11,284 nucleotides of DNA from an uncultured Maritalea sp. (lineage in GTDB: Bacteria; Pseudomonadota; Alphaproteobacteria; Rhizobiales; Devosiaceae). A model generated the notes under the pieces. That model worked only from the letters and a program-made list of their open reading frames with translations. It searched no databases and had not been told where the DNA came from. Location of the stretch: NCBI GenBank assembly GCA_913055925.1, contig CAJXLH010000062.1, positions 1-11,284 on the forward strand. Reading direction: 5' to 3'. This document shows, piece after piece, positions 1 to 6,570 of this stretch. Both the position numbers and the translations under genes were made by a program. How positions within the stretch are numbered: position 1 is the first letter of the stretch; each line of letters begins with the position of its first letter.

Positions 1-2055
1 CCCTTGAAGGTCAAGTTCGCTGATCAAAGCCGGGTGGAGCTCGCCAAACCAGCCCAAAATCAATTTCGGACCAAGCTGCAAACGACCCGCGCGGCCAGGA
101 TGCGCCCAATCCGCAGGTTCAGCAACAACTTGCACATTGTTCACGTCCATGCCCAGCGCGTCGAGAGCTGCAAGCGCGTCTGCCTTTGCATCAAACACGT
201 CGACCTTTTGCGCTTTGCCCTGCCAATCGCGCCCAACCTGAGCGAACTTTGCACTGCCTGCGCGCACGCCGGTTGCGAAGTTGTTTTGACCATCGATATT
301 GTCATTCTTGAACACTTGACCAACTTCGAAAAACGCCACGTCGGCAAAACCGCGGTTGGCGTTGCGGCCAACACTTGCAAGCAGTCCCGGTAGCAGCGAC
401 GGTCGCATATCCGTTAGATCGGAAGAAATTGGGTTTTCCAATTTCAAGTCGTCATTGCCACCGCCAAATAGTTTGGCTTCTTTTTCGGAGATGAACGACC
501 ATGTCACCGCTTCGTTCAGCCCGCGTGCCGCAAAAGTGCGTCGGGCGATGCGACGACGATTTTGGATCGTTGTGAGCATTTTAGGCGCAACGCCGGAAAG
601 GCGCGGCAATGGATCAACGGGCACATTGTCAACGCCAACAATGCGCATCACTTCTTCCACCAAATCGGCTTTGCCCTCAATGTCTGGACGGTAGGATGGC
701 ACATTGACCTTCACCACATCGCCCGTGCCTGCGACCCAAAAACCAAGACGGGAAAGGATGGCCTTCACTTCCGCAAATGGCACCTTCAAACCAGTAAGAC
801 GCGTGATCTCTGCCAACGGGAAATCAATGACTTTCTCTGGCGATTTCACTTCGCCGGTAACGGTGACTTCGTGCACTTCACCACCGCAGATCTCGAGGAT
901 CATTTTTGTGGCCAATTCGATACCCGGCATCACAAATTCCGGGTCGGCATGACGCTCCAAGCGGTAGCGCGCATCGGAAACGATGCCCGTTTTGCGCCCT
1001 GTCTGGGCAATCAAAAGTGGCTCCCACCACGCACACTCCATAAAGATGTTGGTTGTCTCGTCGGTACAACCGCTTTCTTCGCCGCCCATAATACCGCCGA
1101 TACAAAGCGGGCCATTGTCGTCGGCCAAAACACACATGGTTTCATCAAGCTGATAGGTCTTACCATCAAGGGCTAGAATTTCTTCGCCCTTTTTCGCGTT
1201 GCGTGCGTGGAACTGACCATTGATCTTATCAGCGTCATAAGCGTGCAGCGGACGACCGCGGTCATAAGAAATATAGTTCGTGATATCCGCAAGGGCGTTA
1301 ATTGGGCGTAGGCCAATGGCGATCAAACGCTTTTGAAGCCATTCTGGAGACGCACCGTTTTTCACGCCCTTGAACAAACGACCTGCAAACATCTTACAGG
1401 CCTGTGGCTCGCCTTCGCCAAACCGAAAATCGACGGTAATGTCGCCTTCGCCTTTTAGTGTTGCGGGCACCGCTTTCACCGTACCGTCTTTCAAATTGCC
1501 AATGCCAACGGCAGCGAGATCGCGCGCAATACCGTAAATGCCTGTGGCATCGCCTCGGTTTGGTGTTATCGCGATATCGACAACAACATCGTTTAGGCCA
1601 GCATACTCAACATATTTCGTGCCGACAGGTGCATCTTGAGGCAGATCGATAATGCCATCATGCTCGTCAGAAATTAGCAATTCGCGCTCAGAACAAAGCA
1701 TGCCGTTGCTTTCTTCACCGCGAATATTGCCTTTTGACAAGGTGAACTCAGTACCGGGGATATATGTGCCAACTGAGGCGAAAACGCCTTTCATGCCGGT
1801 CCGCGCGTTTGGTGCGCCGCACACAACCTTCACTGGTTCGCCTGAGCCTGTGTTCACCAAGCAGACGCGCAATTTGTCAGCGTTCGGGTGCTTTTCCGCG
1901 CTAATGACTTCGCAAACCGTAAAGTCATTCAAAATCTTTGCTTGATCTTCAACTTCCTCGACTTCCAAGCCGACCATGGTGAGCGTTTCAATAATCTCAT
2001 CATTAGATGCCGTTGTGTCGAGGTGATCTTTGAGCCAATCAATTGTGAATTTCAT
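1..2055 (-). CDS. pheT: Phenylalanyl-tRNA synthetase beta subunit, 3' end outside the window
   Basis: This encodes the beta subunit of the cytoplasmic alpha2-beta2 enzyme that charges tRNAPhe; it contributes tRNA binding and editing of mischarged tyrosine. I translated all 685 codons from the ATG at 2055 to the left edge and found no stop or frameshift. The N-terminus (MKFTIDWLKDHLD) and the EMAP-like tRNA-binding domain with HPNADKLRVC near residue 60 are typical. NRGDATGIYGIARDLAA (166-182) is followed by the B3/B4 editing region (about 210-385), the B5 region (about 400-475) and the core fold (about 490-685). Family members have about 800 residues, so roughly the last 115, including the C-terminal ferredoxin-like tRNA-binding domain, lie beyond position 1. 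The first 17 nt overlap the end of the exonuclease-ASCH gene, so translation is probably coupled. The Shine-Dalgarno is weak (AAAGAG), which fits coupling. Confidence 0.97.
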   Translation of the reverse strand, partial: MKFTIDWLKDHLDTTASNDEIIETLTMVGLEVEEVEDQAKILNDFTVCEVISAEKHPNADKLRVCLVNTGSGEPVKVVCGAPNARTGMKGVFASVGTYIPGTEFTLSKGNIRGEESNGMLCSERELLISDEHDGIIDLPQDAPVGTKYVEYAGLNDVVVDIAITPNRGDATGIYGIARDLAAVGIGNLKDGTVKAVPATLKGEGDITVDFRFGEGEPQACKMFAGRLFKGVKNGASPEWLQKRLIAIGLRPINALADITNYISYDRGRPLHAYDADKINGQFHARNAKKGEEILALDGKTYQLDETMCVLADDNGPLCIGGIMGGEESGCTDETTNIFMECAWWEPLLIAQTGRKTGIVSDARYRLERHADPEFVMPGIELATKMILEICGGEVHEVTVTGEVKSPEKVIDFPLAEITRLTGLKVPFAEVKAILSRLGFWVAGTGDVVKVNVPSYRPDIEGKADLVEEVMRIVGVDNVPVDPLPRLSGVAPKMLTTIQNRRRIARRTFAARGLNEAVTWSFISEKEAKLFGGGNDDLKLENPISSDLTDMRPSLLPGLLASVGRNANRGFADVAFFEVGQVFKNDNIDGQNNFATGVRAGSAKFAQVGRDWQGKAQKVDVFDAKADALAALDALGMDVNNVQVVAEPADWAHPGRAGRLQLGPKLILGWFGELHPALISELDLQG

Positions 2056-3076
2056 CGGTTGACTCTTTTGTTGTCTCTTGATTGAACGTCTCGACCAACT
2101 CGAAACGTTCACAAACCAGTTTCATATCAGGTGAATACCCGCCATTGCGGGTGAAAAAATCTATATGGCCATCACGCCACGCCGCATAGGAAAGGTCACC
2201 CTCTCCTTCTGCTCGTGCAAAATCTTCGTCAACTTCATCAAAACGCTTAACTTCTACCGAAGTGGTTTTAATGATCGCCTTTGGCTGCCCCGCCCAGTTT
2301 GGCACGATGAACATTTCGCCAACTTGTGGCAGTGGATCATTGTCCGCTTCATAATGTGCCAAGGCGCCGCATGTGGCAGTTTTCGTGCCAGCAAGCACCA
2401 AATCAACAAGCTCATCACGAAGCGCTTGGCCGTCGCCGAACTCGCAAAACTCAAGTGCACGATACTTCAAAGGCAGCTCAGCAACGATAAAGAAGCGTTT
2501 GAGCAGATGTGCGAAGCCCCGCGCATCATCGATTGCATAGTGGGTATGTGGCTGATTGCCGATCCAGCTATCCGGAATGCCTCGGGTGGTCCATCGCTCA
2601 TGCGGTGCGCCTGCGATGGTGCCAGCCATTGAATAAATGTCCACACCGCCACCGGCAAAGATGCGTTTTTGTTGACCGGGACCGCCAAAAACACGTGTGT
2701 CCGCAAATTCGTCGAGATAATGATCGATGTAAGTGCCGTCAAAAATCAAAGGCGCGGCGGCGAAAACGCGGCGTTCGCCTAATCCTTCGACCCAATCGAC
2801 ATATTCGGCCATCACATCTTTCACAGGGCGCGCATTTTCCGTCGCGCCTTTATAGGCCTCGGGTTCTGTTTCCCACCACGCCATTGTATCGGGGTCTTGT
2901 TCGCGATCTTTGCGCGGTTCAAGCACAGCTTCGAACTCGCTCAAAAAATCGCCACGCCGGTTCATCGCAACTGATGCAAAGCTCAGCAGCGAATTGCGTA
3001 ATGGGCTGGGGCCATCTGCCTCAATGTCTGTGACGACATAGATGGTTTCATCTACGTCGTTCGACGCTGATGTCAC
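2039..3076 (-). CDS. DEDDh 3'-5' exonuclease fused to an ASCH domain
   Basis: This 345-residue protein has two recognisable parts. Residues 12-196 form a DEDDh exonuclease fold: motif I is DIEADGP with D17 and E19, motif II is the FD pair with D113, and motif III is HYAIDD with H179 and D184, so all five catalytic positions appear present. The PDTMAWW and PHTHYAIDDA stretches match a stand-alone exonuclease family I know from other bacteria. Residues 204-330 look like an ASCH domain of the COG4405/YhfF type, with LAGTKTAT (228-235) as the characteristic signature. ASCH domains bind or act on RNA or modified nucleosides; E. coli YqfB is an N4-acetylcytidine amidohydrolase. The start is GTG at 3076, overlapping the pheS stop as GTGA and preceded by a GGAGG. 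The end overlaps pheT by 17 nt. The substrate is unknown; a tRNA or RNA role is inferred only from the domains and the pheST context. Confidence 0.82.
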   Translation of the reverse strand: MTSASNDVDETIYVVTDIEADGPSPLRNSLLSFASVAMNRRGDFLSEFEAVLEPRKDREQDPDTMAWWETEPEAYKGATENARPVKDVMAEYVDWVEGLGERRVFAAAPLIFDGTYIDHYLDEFADTRVFGGPGQQKRIFAGGGVDIYSMAGTIAGAPHERWTTRGIPDSWIGNQPHTHYAIDDARGFAHLLKRFFIVAELPLKYRALEFCEFGDGQALRDELVDLVLAGTKTATCGALAHYEADNDPLPQVGEMFIVPNWAGQPKAIIKTTSVEVKRFDEVDEDFARAEGEGDLSYAAWRDGHIDFFTRNGGYSPDMKLVCERFELVETFNQETTKESTDEIHN

Positions 3077-4179
3077 GATGACAGGCCTCCGAAAAGGGTT
3101 GGCATATCAAGTGGGCGGAAGCCGTAATGATCAAGCCAGCGCTGATCTGCATCGAAGAAGTCGCGCAGGTCCGGCATGCCGTATTTCAACATGGCGATAC
3201 GATCGATGCCCATGCCCCAGGCAAACCCCTGATAGATATCTGGATCAAGACCGCAGTTGCGGATCACGTTCGGGTGCACCATGCCGCAACCCAAAATTTC
3301 GAGCCAATCTTCGCCTTGACCGATTTTGACTTCATTGCCTGAACGGTCACACTGAACATCAACTTCCATTGATGGCTCGGTGAATGGGAAGAAGGATGGG
3401 GGGAAGCGTGTTTTGACGTCATCCACCTCGAAGTAGGCTTTCAAGAACTCTTCCAAAACCCAACGCAACTGACCAATGTGAGACGATTTGTCGATCACCA
3501 AGCCTTCAAGCTGGTGGAACATTGGCGTGTGGGTTTGATCGCTATCACAACGATAAGTCCGACCCGGAATGACCACACGAATTGGTGGCTCTTCATTTTC
3601 CATTGTCCGGATTTGAACTGGCGAAGTGTGCGTGCGCAACACCATCTTATTGCCGTTCTCGCCGTCCGCACCTTCTTTGGATTTCATGAAAAAAGTGTCG
3701 TGCATTTCACGCGCCGGGTGACCTTCAGGGAAGTTTAGCGCTGTGAAGTTATAGTAATCACTTTCGATATCCGGACCTTCAGCAATCGCAAATCCCATAT
3801 CGGAAAAGATCGCGGTGATTTCATCGATCGTTTGTGATACGGGGTGGATTGAACCGCGCTGCATTGGGTTTGGCTGCAACGGCAAAGTGATGTCGACTTT
3901 TTCAGATGCCAAGCGCGCTTCCAGCGCCGCCTTTTTTAGTTCGGCAGATTTCGCTTCGATCAGCGCGGCGACATCATTTTTCAAACCATTGATCGCAGGG
4001 CCAGCAACCTTGCGTTCCTCTGGCGTCATTTTGCCTAATGATTTTAGCTGCTCTGAAACAGAACCCTTCTTACCGATGGCGGCAACACGCACAGCATCCA
4101 ATGCTTTTTCGTCTGCAGCGCCTTCAATGTCGGTAGTGATTTGATCACGAAGCGTATCAAGTGAAATGGCGTCGTTCAT
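3073..4179 (-). CDS. pheS: Phenylalanyl-tRNA synthetase alpha subunit
   Basis: This encodes the catalytic alpha subunit of phenylalanyl-tRNA synthetase, 368 residues, slightly longer than the 327 of E. coli and usual for alphaproteobacteria. Residues 1-95 form the charged N-terminal coiled-coil arm that contacts tRNA. The class II catalytic core follows, with HPVSQTIDEI at 112-121, LRTHTSPVQIRTM at 181-193, motif 2 GRTYRCDSDQTHTPMFHQLE at 206-225, and motif 3 GFAWGMGIDRIAMLKYG at 318-334. The ATG at 4179 is preceded by AAGAGG at suitable spacing. The gene lies downstream of rplT, separated by 137 nt containing a hairpin. Its TGA overlaps the start of the exonuclease-ASCH gene, so pheS and pheT are not adjacent here, unlike the usual pheST pair. 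Confidence 0.98.
   Translation of the reverse strand: MNDAISLDTLRDQITTDIEGAADEKALDAVRVAAIGKKGSVSEQLKSLGKMTPEERKVAGPAINGLKNDVAALIEAKSAELKKAALEARLASEKVDITLPLQPNPMQRGSIHPVSQTIDEITAIFSDMGFAIAEGPDIESDYYNFTALNFPEGHPAREMHDTFFMKSKEGADGENGNKMVLRTHTSPVQIRTMENEEPPIRVVIPGRTYRCDSDQTHTPMFHQLEGLVIDKSSHIGQLRWVLEEFLKAYFEVDDVKTRFPPSFFPFTEPSMEVDVQCDRSGNEVKIGQGEDWLEILGCGMVHPNVIRNCGLDPDIYQGFAWGMGIDRIAMLKYGMPDLRDFFDADQRWLDHYGFRPLDMPTLFGGLSS
3086..3090 (-). promoter_or_regulatory. Shine-Dalgarno for the exonuclease-ASCH gene inside pheS
   Basis: On the minus strand this reads GGAGG, nine bases before the GTG at 3076. It lies within the last codons of pheS. It supports the GTG start, because the next in-frame methionine is residue 38, beyond exonuclease motif I. 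Confidence 0.75.
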
Positions 4180-4240
4180 TTTGGACCTCTTGTCCCCTCA
4201 AAAATTCCGTTCAGATTTTGCGCGCACCTTACAAACGCAC

Positions 4241-4281
4241 AAAGCCCTGCGCCACCCCTTTTGAGGGTAGTACAAGGCTTT
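4241..4281 (-). terminator. Hairpin between rplT and pheS, possible attenuator or weak terminator
   Basis: On the minus strand AAAGCCTTG (4281-4273) pairs with CAGGGCTTT (4249-4241), nine pairs including one G-U. Inside the loop, ACCC (4270-4265 region) can pair with GGGT at 4257-4254. Only three T residues follow the stem, so strong intrinsic termination is doubtful. It may tune read-through from rplT into pheS or act as an RNA-processing site. I see no phenylalanine-rich leader peptide with a start codon in front of it, so E. coli-type pheM attenuation is not supported. Confidence 0.45.
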
Positions 4282-4316
4282 TAATTCGGCCTCAGAAAAA
4301 CGTGAGGTAAAAAGTT

Positions 4317-4718
4317 TTATGCAGAAACGCGAGCGTGCGTTACAGCGTCAACTTCTTTCAGGTAGCCAAGTGCCTCTTTAGCAGTTGCAACCAAAGCAGC
4401 GAAGCTTTCTGGGTTGCGCACAGCTAGGTCAGCAAGCACTTTACGGTCAACCGCAACCTCAGCTTTGCTGAGGCCGTCGATAAATCGACCATAAGTTAGG
4501 CCGTGCTCGCGAGCAGCAGCATTGATACGCTGTATCCACAATGCGCGGAAGTTACGCTTCTTAACCTTGCGGTCGCGATATGCGTACTGACCAGCTTTTT
4601 CAACCGCCTGCTTAGCAATACGGATCGTGTTTTTGCGACGACCATAATAGCCTTTCGCAGACTTGAGCACCTTTTTATGACGGGCGTGGCTCGTTACGCC
4701 TCTTTTTACACGTGACAT
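4317..4718 (-). CDS. rplT: 50S ribosomal protein L20
   Basis: This is L20, a 23S rRNA-binding assembly protein of the large ribosomal subunit. The 133-residue product has the canonical basic N-terminus (MSRVKRGVTSHARHKKVLK), the GYYGRRKNTIRIAKQAVEKA helix region at 23-42, RDRKVKKRNFRALWIQRINA at 48-67, and the globular C-terminal half with YGRFIDGLSKAEVAVDRKVL. It is about 15 residues longer than E. coli L20 at the C-terminus; the extra tail (about 117-133) is not conserved in the short versions. AAGGA lies nine bases before the ATG. The gene follows rpmI by 24 nt and shares its promoter. In E. coli L20 represses its own operon by binding the leader mRNA; whether that happens here is not shown. 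Confidence 0.98.
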   Translation of the reverse strand: MSRVKRGVTSHARHKKVLKSAKGYYGRRKNTIRIAKQAVEKAGQYAYRDRKVKKRNFRALWIQRINAAAREHGLTYGRFIDGLSKAEVAVDRKVLADLAVRNPESFAALVATAKEALGYLKEVDAVTHARVSA

Positions 4719-4742
4719 GGATGTTGGTCCTTAAAACAGTAA

Positions 4743-4940
4743 TTAGGCGTATGGCAGGAATTTTTTGATCGTACGCGCATCTTGATCGCTCATTGCGCTC
4801 GTGCCACGGTTTTGACGGATATATTTTCCGTTGTGGCTGATCAAACGGTGACGTTTACCTGCAGCAGCGGCCATTACTTTGCCAGTGCCAGTCACTTTAA
4901 AGCGCTTTTTAGCGCCTGACTTAGTCTTTAGCTTGGGCAT
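4743..4940 (-). CDS. rpmI: 50S ribosomal protein L35
   Basis: This is L35, a small basic protein of the large ribosomal subunit. The 65-residue product begins MPKLKTKSGAKKRFKVTGTG and ends in ARTIKKFLPYA, the standard length and motifs of the family; HRLISHNGKY lies in the middle. The open frame continues upstream to 5009, but the ATG at 4940 is chosen because it gives the family N-terminus and has AAAGGA eight bases upstream. It is the first gene of the rpmI-rplT-pheS-exonuclease/ASCH-pheT series. A good promoter (5047-5075) and a UUCG hairpin directly before the Shine-Dalgarno give it a leader of about 100 nt. Confidence 0.98.
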   Translation of the reverse strand: MPKLKTKSGAKKRFKVTGTGKVMAAAAGKRHRLISHNGKYIRQNRGTSAMSDQDARTIKKFLPYA

Positions 4941-4959
4941 TTTGCTCGTCCTTTTTATT

Positions 4960-4981
4960 GCCTCAAACCGAAGTTTGAAGC
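4960..4981 (-). promoter_or_regulatory. UUCG-capped hairpin in the rpmI leader
   Basis: On the minus strand GCTTCAAAC, loop TTCG, then GTTTGAGGC form a nine-pair stem with one G-U pair. It ends about ten bases before the rpmI Shine-Dalgarno AAAGGA. No T-run follows (AATAAAAAGG), so it is not a terminator. It could stabilise the leader or take part in translational autoregulation by L20, which is established for the equivalent operon in E. coli but only inferred here. Confidence 0.5.
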
Positions 4982-5046
4982 GGTTCAGCATTATGGATCG
5001 ACACGGCATACCCTTTTTCGGCCGGACGACCCGCTTCAGAATGGCG

Positions 5047-5075
5047 TTTATAGTGGGACAATCCGATCATTGCAA
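5047..5075 (-). promoter_or_regulatory. Housekeeping-type promoter for rpmI-rplT
   Basis: On the minus strand TTGCAA (5075-5070), a 17-nt spacer and TATAAA (5052-5047) give a near-consensus sigma70-type promoter. Transcription would start near 5040, leaving a leader of about 100 nt before rpmI. It allows rpmI-rplT to be expressed independently of infC and of the VOC gene upstream. Confidence 0.65.
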
Positions 5076-5105
5076 GCATTGAATCGCCCCACGAAAACTT
5101 ATCGC

Positions 5106-5441
5106 TTACTCGTCGTGTTGATCGATCAAAATGTCATTGCCATCTGGATCTTTGAACGCCGCCATTTTTGGATAGTCTTCACCCTCAAACTGTCGCGAAT
5201 ATTCAATTCCCTGCTCATCTAGCAGCTTATGGATTGGTTTGATGTCTTTGGGGTTGAAGGTCATGATGTTGTTTTCAAACATGCCTTGGAAAATCCCGAT
5301 CTTGGCATCGCCATTGCCGAGGATTAGCCAGTTCTGTTCTTCAACACCGGCGATCACCTCAAAGCCAAGCCCAAGATAAAACTCTTTTGATTTCTTGATG
5401 TCTTTGACATTCAAGCTCACTGAAAATCGACCTAGTTCCAT
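5106..5441 (-). CDS. VOC (glyoxalase/bleomycin-resistance fold) protein
   Basis: This small soluble 111-residue protein has a single vicinal-oxygen-chelate unit. The first beta-alpha-beta motif is SLNVKDIKKSKEFYLGLGFEV (8-28, quoted only in outline) and the closing strand is FKDPDGNDILIDQH (96-109), both typical of the family. Only two histidines are present (H71, H109) and the usual first-strand metal ligand is not obvious, so glyoxalase or dioxygenase chemistry should not be assumed. The ATG at 5441 is preferred over the more upstream in-frame start because AAGGAAG lies in front of it and the family N-terminus starts there. It begins 13 nt after the DUF4199 gene ends, with its Shine-Dalgarno overlapping that stop codon, so the two are almost certainly co-translated. 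Substrate unknown. Confidence 0.85.
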   Translation of the reverse strand: MELGRFSVSLNVKDIKKSKEFYLGLGFEVIAGVEEQNWLILGNGDAKIGIFQGMFENNIMTFNPKDIKPIHKLLDEQGIEYSRQFEGEDYPKMAAFKDPDGNDILIDQHDE

Positions 5442-5454
5442 TTTTCTTACTTCC

Positions 5455-5994
5455 TTAAACTGATGCCGGTGCGCCACCGCGACGCGACATTACCCAGTGT
5501 CCGATCCCTGCAAGGACCGATACAACAATTCCTATCATCCACACCGTTGCGGCCATGACCATGAAGATCATTTGAGGCGTGACAAACATTTCACGTTGCG
5601 CTTCCAACTCGGCAATTTTTGCTTCAACGTCATTGCCACCTTGGGCGGTAATGTCGGCAACCATTTGATTATAATATTGATCCATAAACTCTGGATTGAT
5701 CCAGAATGTATAAACAATGTTGGTCAAGCCAAAGATCACTCCAGCGATAAAGGTGACGCCCAACCCAAGAAGAATGCGCGACCAGAGGCTAACCTCAGGC
5801 CCCGCATTTTTAAAATGCGCGTTGATGGCCAAAATGATGATCAACAAAGATGCGATCATACCGATATAACCGACCATTTCCGCCAGAGCGTAACTGTCGG
5901 CAATATTATCGAACAGCAACAATTGCGGGACGTACATAACAATTGTCATGACGGCGCCGACAATTAGTCCCCATTTGATTATAGATTTGAGCAT
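5455..5994 (-). CDS. DUF4199-like four-helix inner-membrane protein
   Basis: This 179-residue integral membrane protein has four hydrophobic segments, at about 6-27, 40-59, 73-98 and 141-165. Between helices 3 and 4 is a charged, helix-prone loop (99-140) that starts WINPEFMDQYY and contains VEAKIAELEAQREMF. The short N-terminal helix, the WINP-x-F-x-x-Y motif after helix 3, and the acidic loop fit DUF4199, a family I know mostly from Bacteroidetes; its function is unknown. The start is set at the ATG at 5994, preceded by GGGGA at seven bases, instead of the longer frame from 6024. It lies between a membrane-anchored LuxR regulator and a VOC protein on the same strand. A sensor or partner role for the regulator is inference only. 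Confidence 0.72.
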   Translation of the reverse strand: MLKSIIKWGLIVGAVMTIVMYVPQLLLFDNIADSYALAEMVGYIGMIASLLIIILAINAHFKNAGPEVSLWSRILLGLGVTFIAGVIFGLTNIVYTFWINPEFMDQYYNQMVADITAQGGNDVEAKIAELEAQREMFVTPQMIFMVMAATVWMIGIVVSVLAGIGHWVMSRRGGAPASV

Positions 5995-6002
5995 TGTTTC
6001 AT

Positions 6003-6039
6003 CCCCACAATATTTGCGCCCCACATAATTTGTGTGGGG
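6003..6039 (-). promoter_or_regulatory. Possible alternative hairpins at the DUF4199 ribosome binding site
   Basis: On the minus strand CCCCACA (6039-6033) is followed by two copies of TGTGGGG, at 6025-6019 and 6009-6003. The first gives a seven-pair hairpin with a seven-base loop. The second contains the Shine-Dalgarno of the DUF4199 gene and could pair with the same CCCCACA instead. The two pairings exclude each other. Whether this regulates anything is untested. Confidence 0.4.
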
Positions 6040-6069
6040 GCAGCATCACACATTGCGGCGTATTTGTCC

Positions 6070-6085
6070 TCACCCAAACGGGTGA
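6070..6085 (-). other. Small perfect hairpin after the LuxR-type gene
   Basis: TCACCC and GGGTGA form a six-pair stem with a four-base loop, 12 nt beyond the stop codon of the LuxR-type gene. No T-run follows on either strand. It may mark an mRNA 3' end or a processing site, but it is not a convincing intrinsic terminator. Confidence 0.4.
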
Positions 6086-6097
6086 ATTGGGGTGATG

Positions 6098-6511
6098 TTA
6101 CTCAACCAAGCCACGCATTTTCGCTTCTGCCGCAGCTTCTGTCCTGTTGGATACTTCCAGCTTTGCGAAGAGATTTTTTAAATGCGTTTTGACTGTGTTT
6201 TGGGTAACGCCAAGTGAATTGGCGATTTCGGCATTGGTGAACCCATGTACCAAATAAGAAAGCACGTCGCGTTCACGATCACTTAAATCAGGATCCGGTT
6301 TTACCGTTGCGGGATCACGTGGCTTTTCAACAATCTTTGGTTTTTGAAACGATCGGGCGAGTATTATGCCGCCGCCGAGAAAGAGAAGAGCGATCGCACC
6401 GATATAGGCGCGCTCATCCAAAAAAGTCAGCCGATTGGCATTGCGCAAAAACTCGAACAGTACGAGCAGCACACCCAACAAGCTGCCATATCGCAAAGCG
6501 GTTTTAATCAA
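6098..6511 (-). CDS. Membrane-anchored LuxR-type transcriptional regulator
   Basis: The 137-residue product combines two predicted membrane helices (about 5-22 and 35-52), a proline/lysine-rich linker (56-74) and a C-terminal LuxR/GerE DNA-binding domain (75-137). The DNA-binding part shows LSDRERDVLSYLVHGFTNAE followed by IANSLGVTQNTVKTH and NLFAKLEVSNRTEA, the standard helix-turn-helix signature. There is no receiver or autoinducer-binding domain, so any signal must come through the membrane part or a partner. The start is TTG at 6511: an in-frame TGA lies 30 bases upstream, no ATG or GTG intervenes, and the resulting MIKTALRYG N-terminus resembles short membrane LuxR proteins I recall beside DUF4199 genes. 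The Shine-Dalgarno is poor. It is isolated from infC by the terminator at 6571-6600, so it needs its own promoter. Confidence 0.82.
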   Translation of the reverse strand: MIKTALRYGSLLGVLLVLFEFLRNANRLTFLDERAYIGAIALLFLGGGIILARSFQKPKIVEKPRDPATVKPDPDLSDRERDVLSYLVHGFTNAEIANSLGVTQNTVKTHLKNLFAKLEVSNRTEAAAEAKMRGLVE

Positions 6512-6570
6512 TTTAGTTTCTCTGACAAAAACATCAGGTCAATCGTGGCGGGAAGCAGCTAAAGTTTCAA

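Noticed and set aside
562..1176. Long plus-strand open frame of 204 codons
   Set aside because: It lies antisense to pheT, whose minus-strand frame translates without a stop into recognisable PheT. The plus-strand product has no recognisable motif.
1..2055. Possible frameshift in pheT, because no single long minus-strand frame is closed inside the window
   Set aside because: Translating every codon gives one continuous PheT sequence; the frame is simply cut by the window edge.
2165..3033. Several plus- and minus-strand frames of 68-174 codons inside the exonuclease-ASCH gene
   Set aside because: They are shadows of a gene with clear domain motifs, Shine-Dalgarno and operon fit.
4180..4316. 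PheM-like leader peptide before pheS
   Set aside because: T-rich stretches could encode phenylalanine, but I find no start codon with a Shine-Dalgarno or in-frame short peptide.
4941..5009. Upstream extension of rpmI to 88 residues
   Set aside because: L35 is about 65 residues and the ATG at 4940 has its own Shine-Dalgarno; the extension would cover the leader hairpin.
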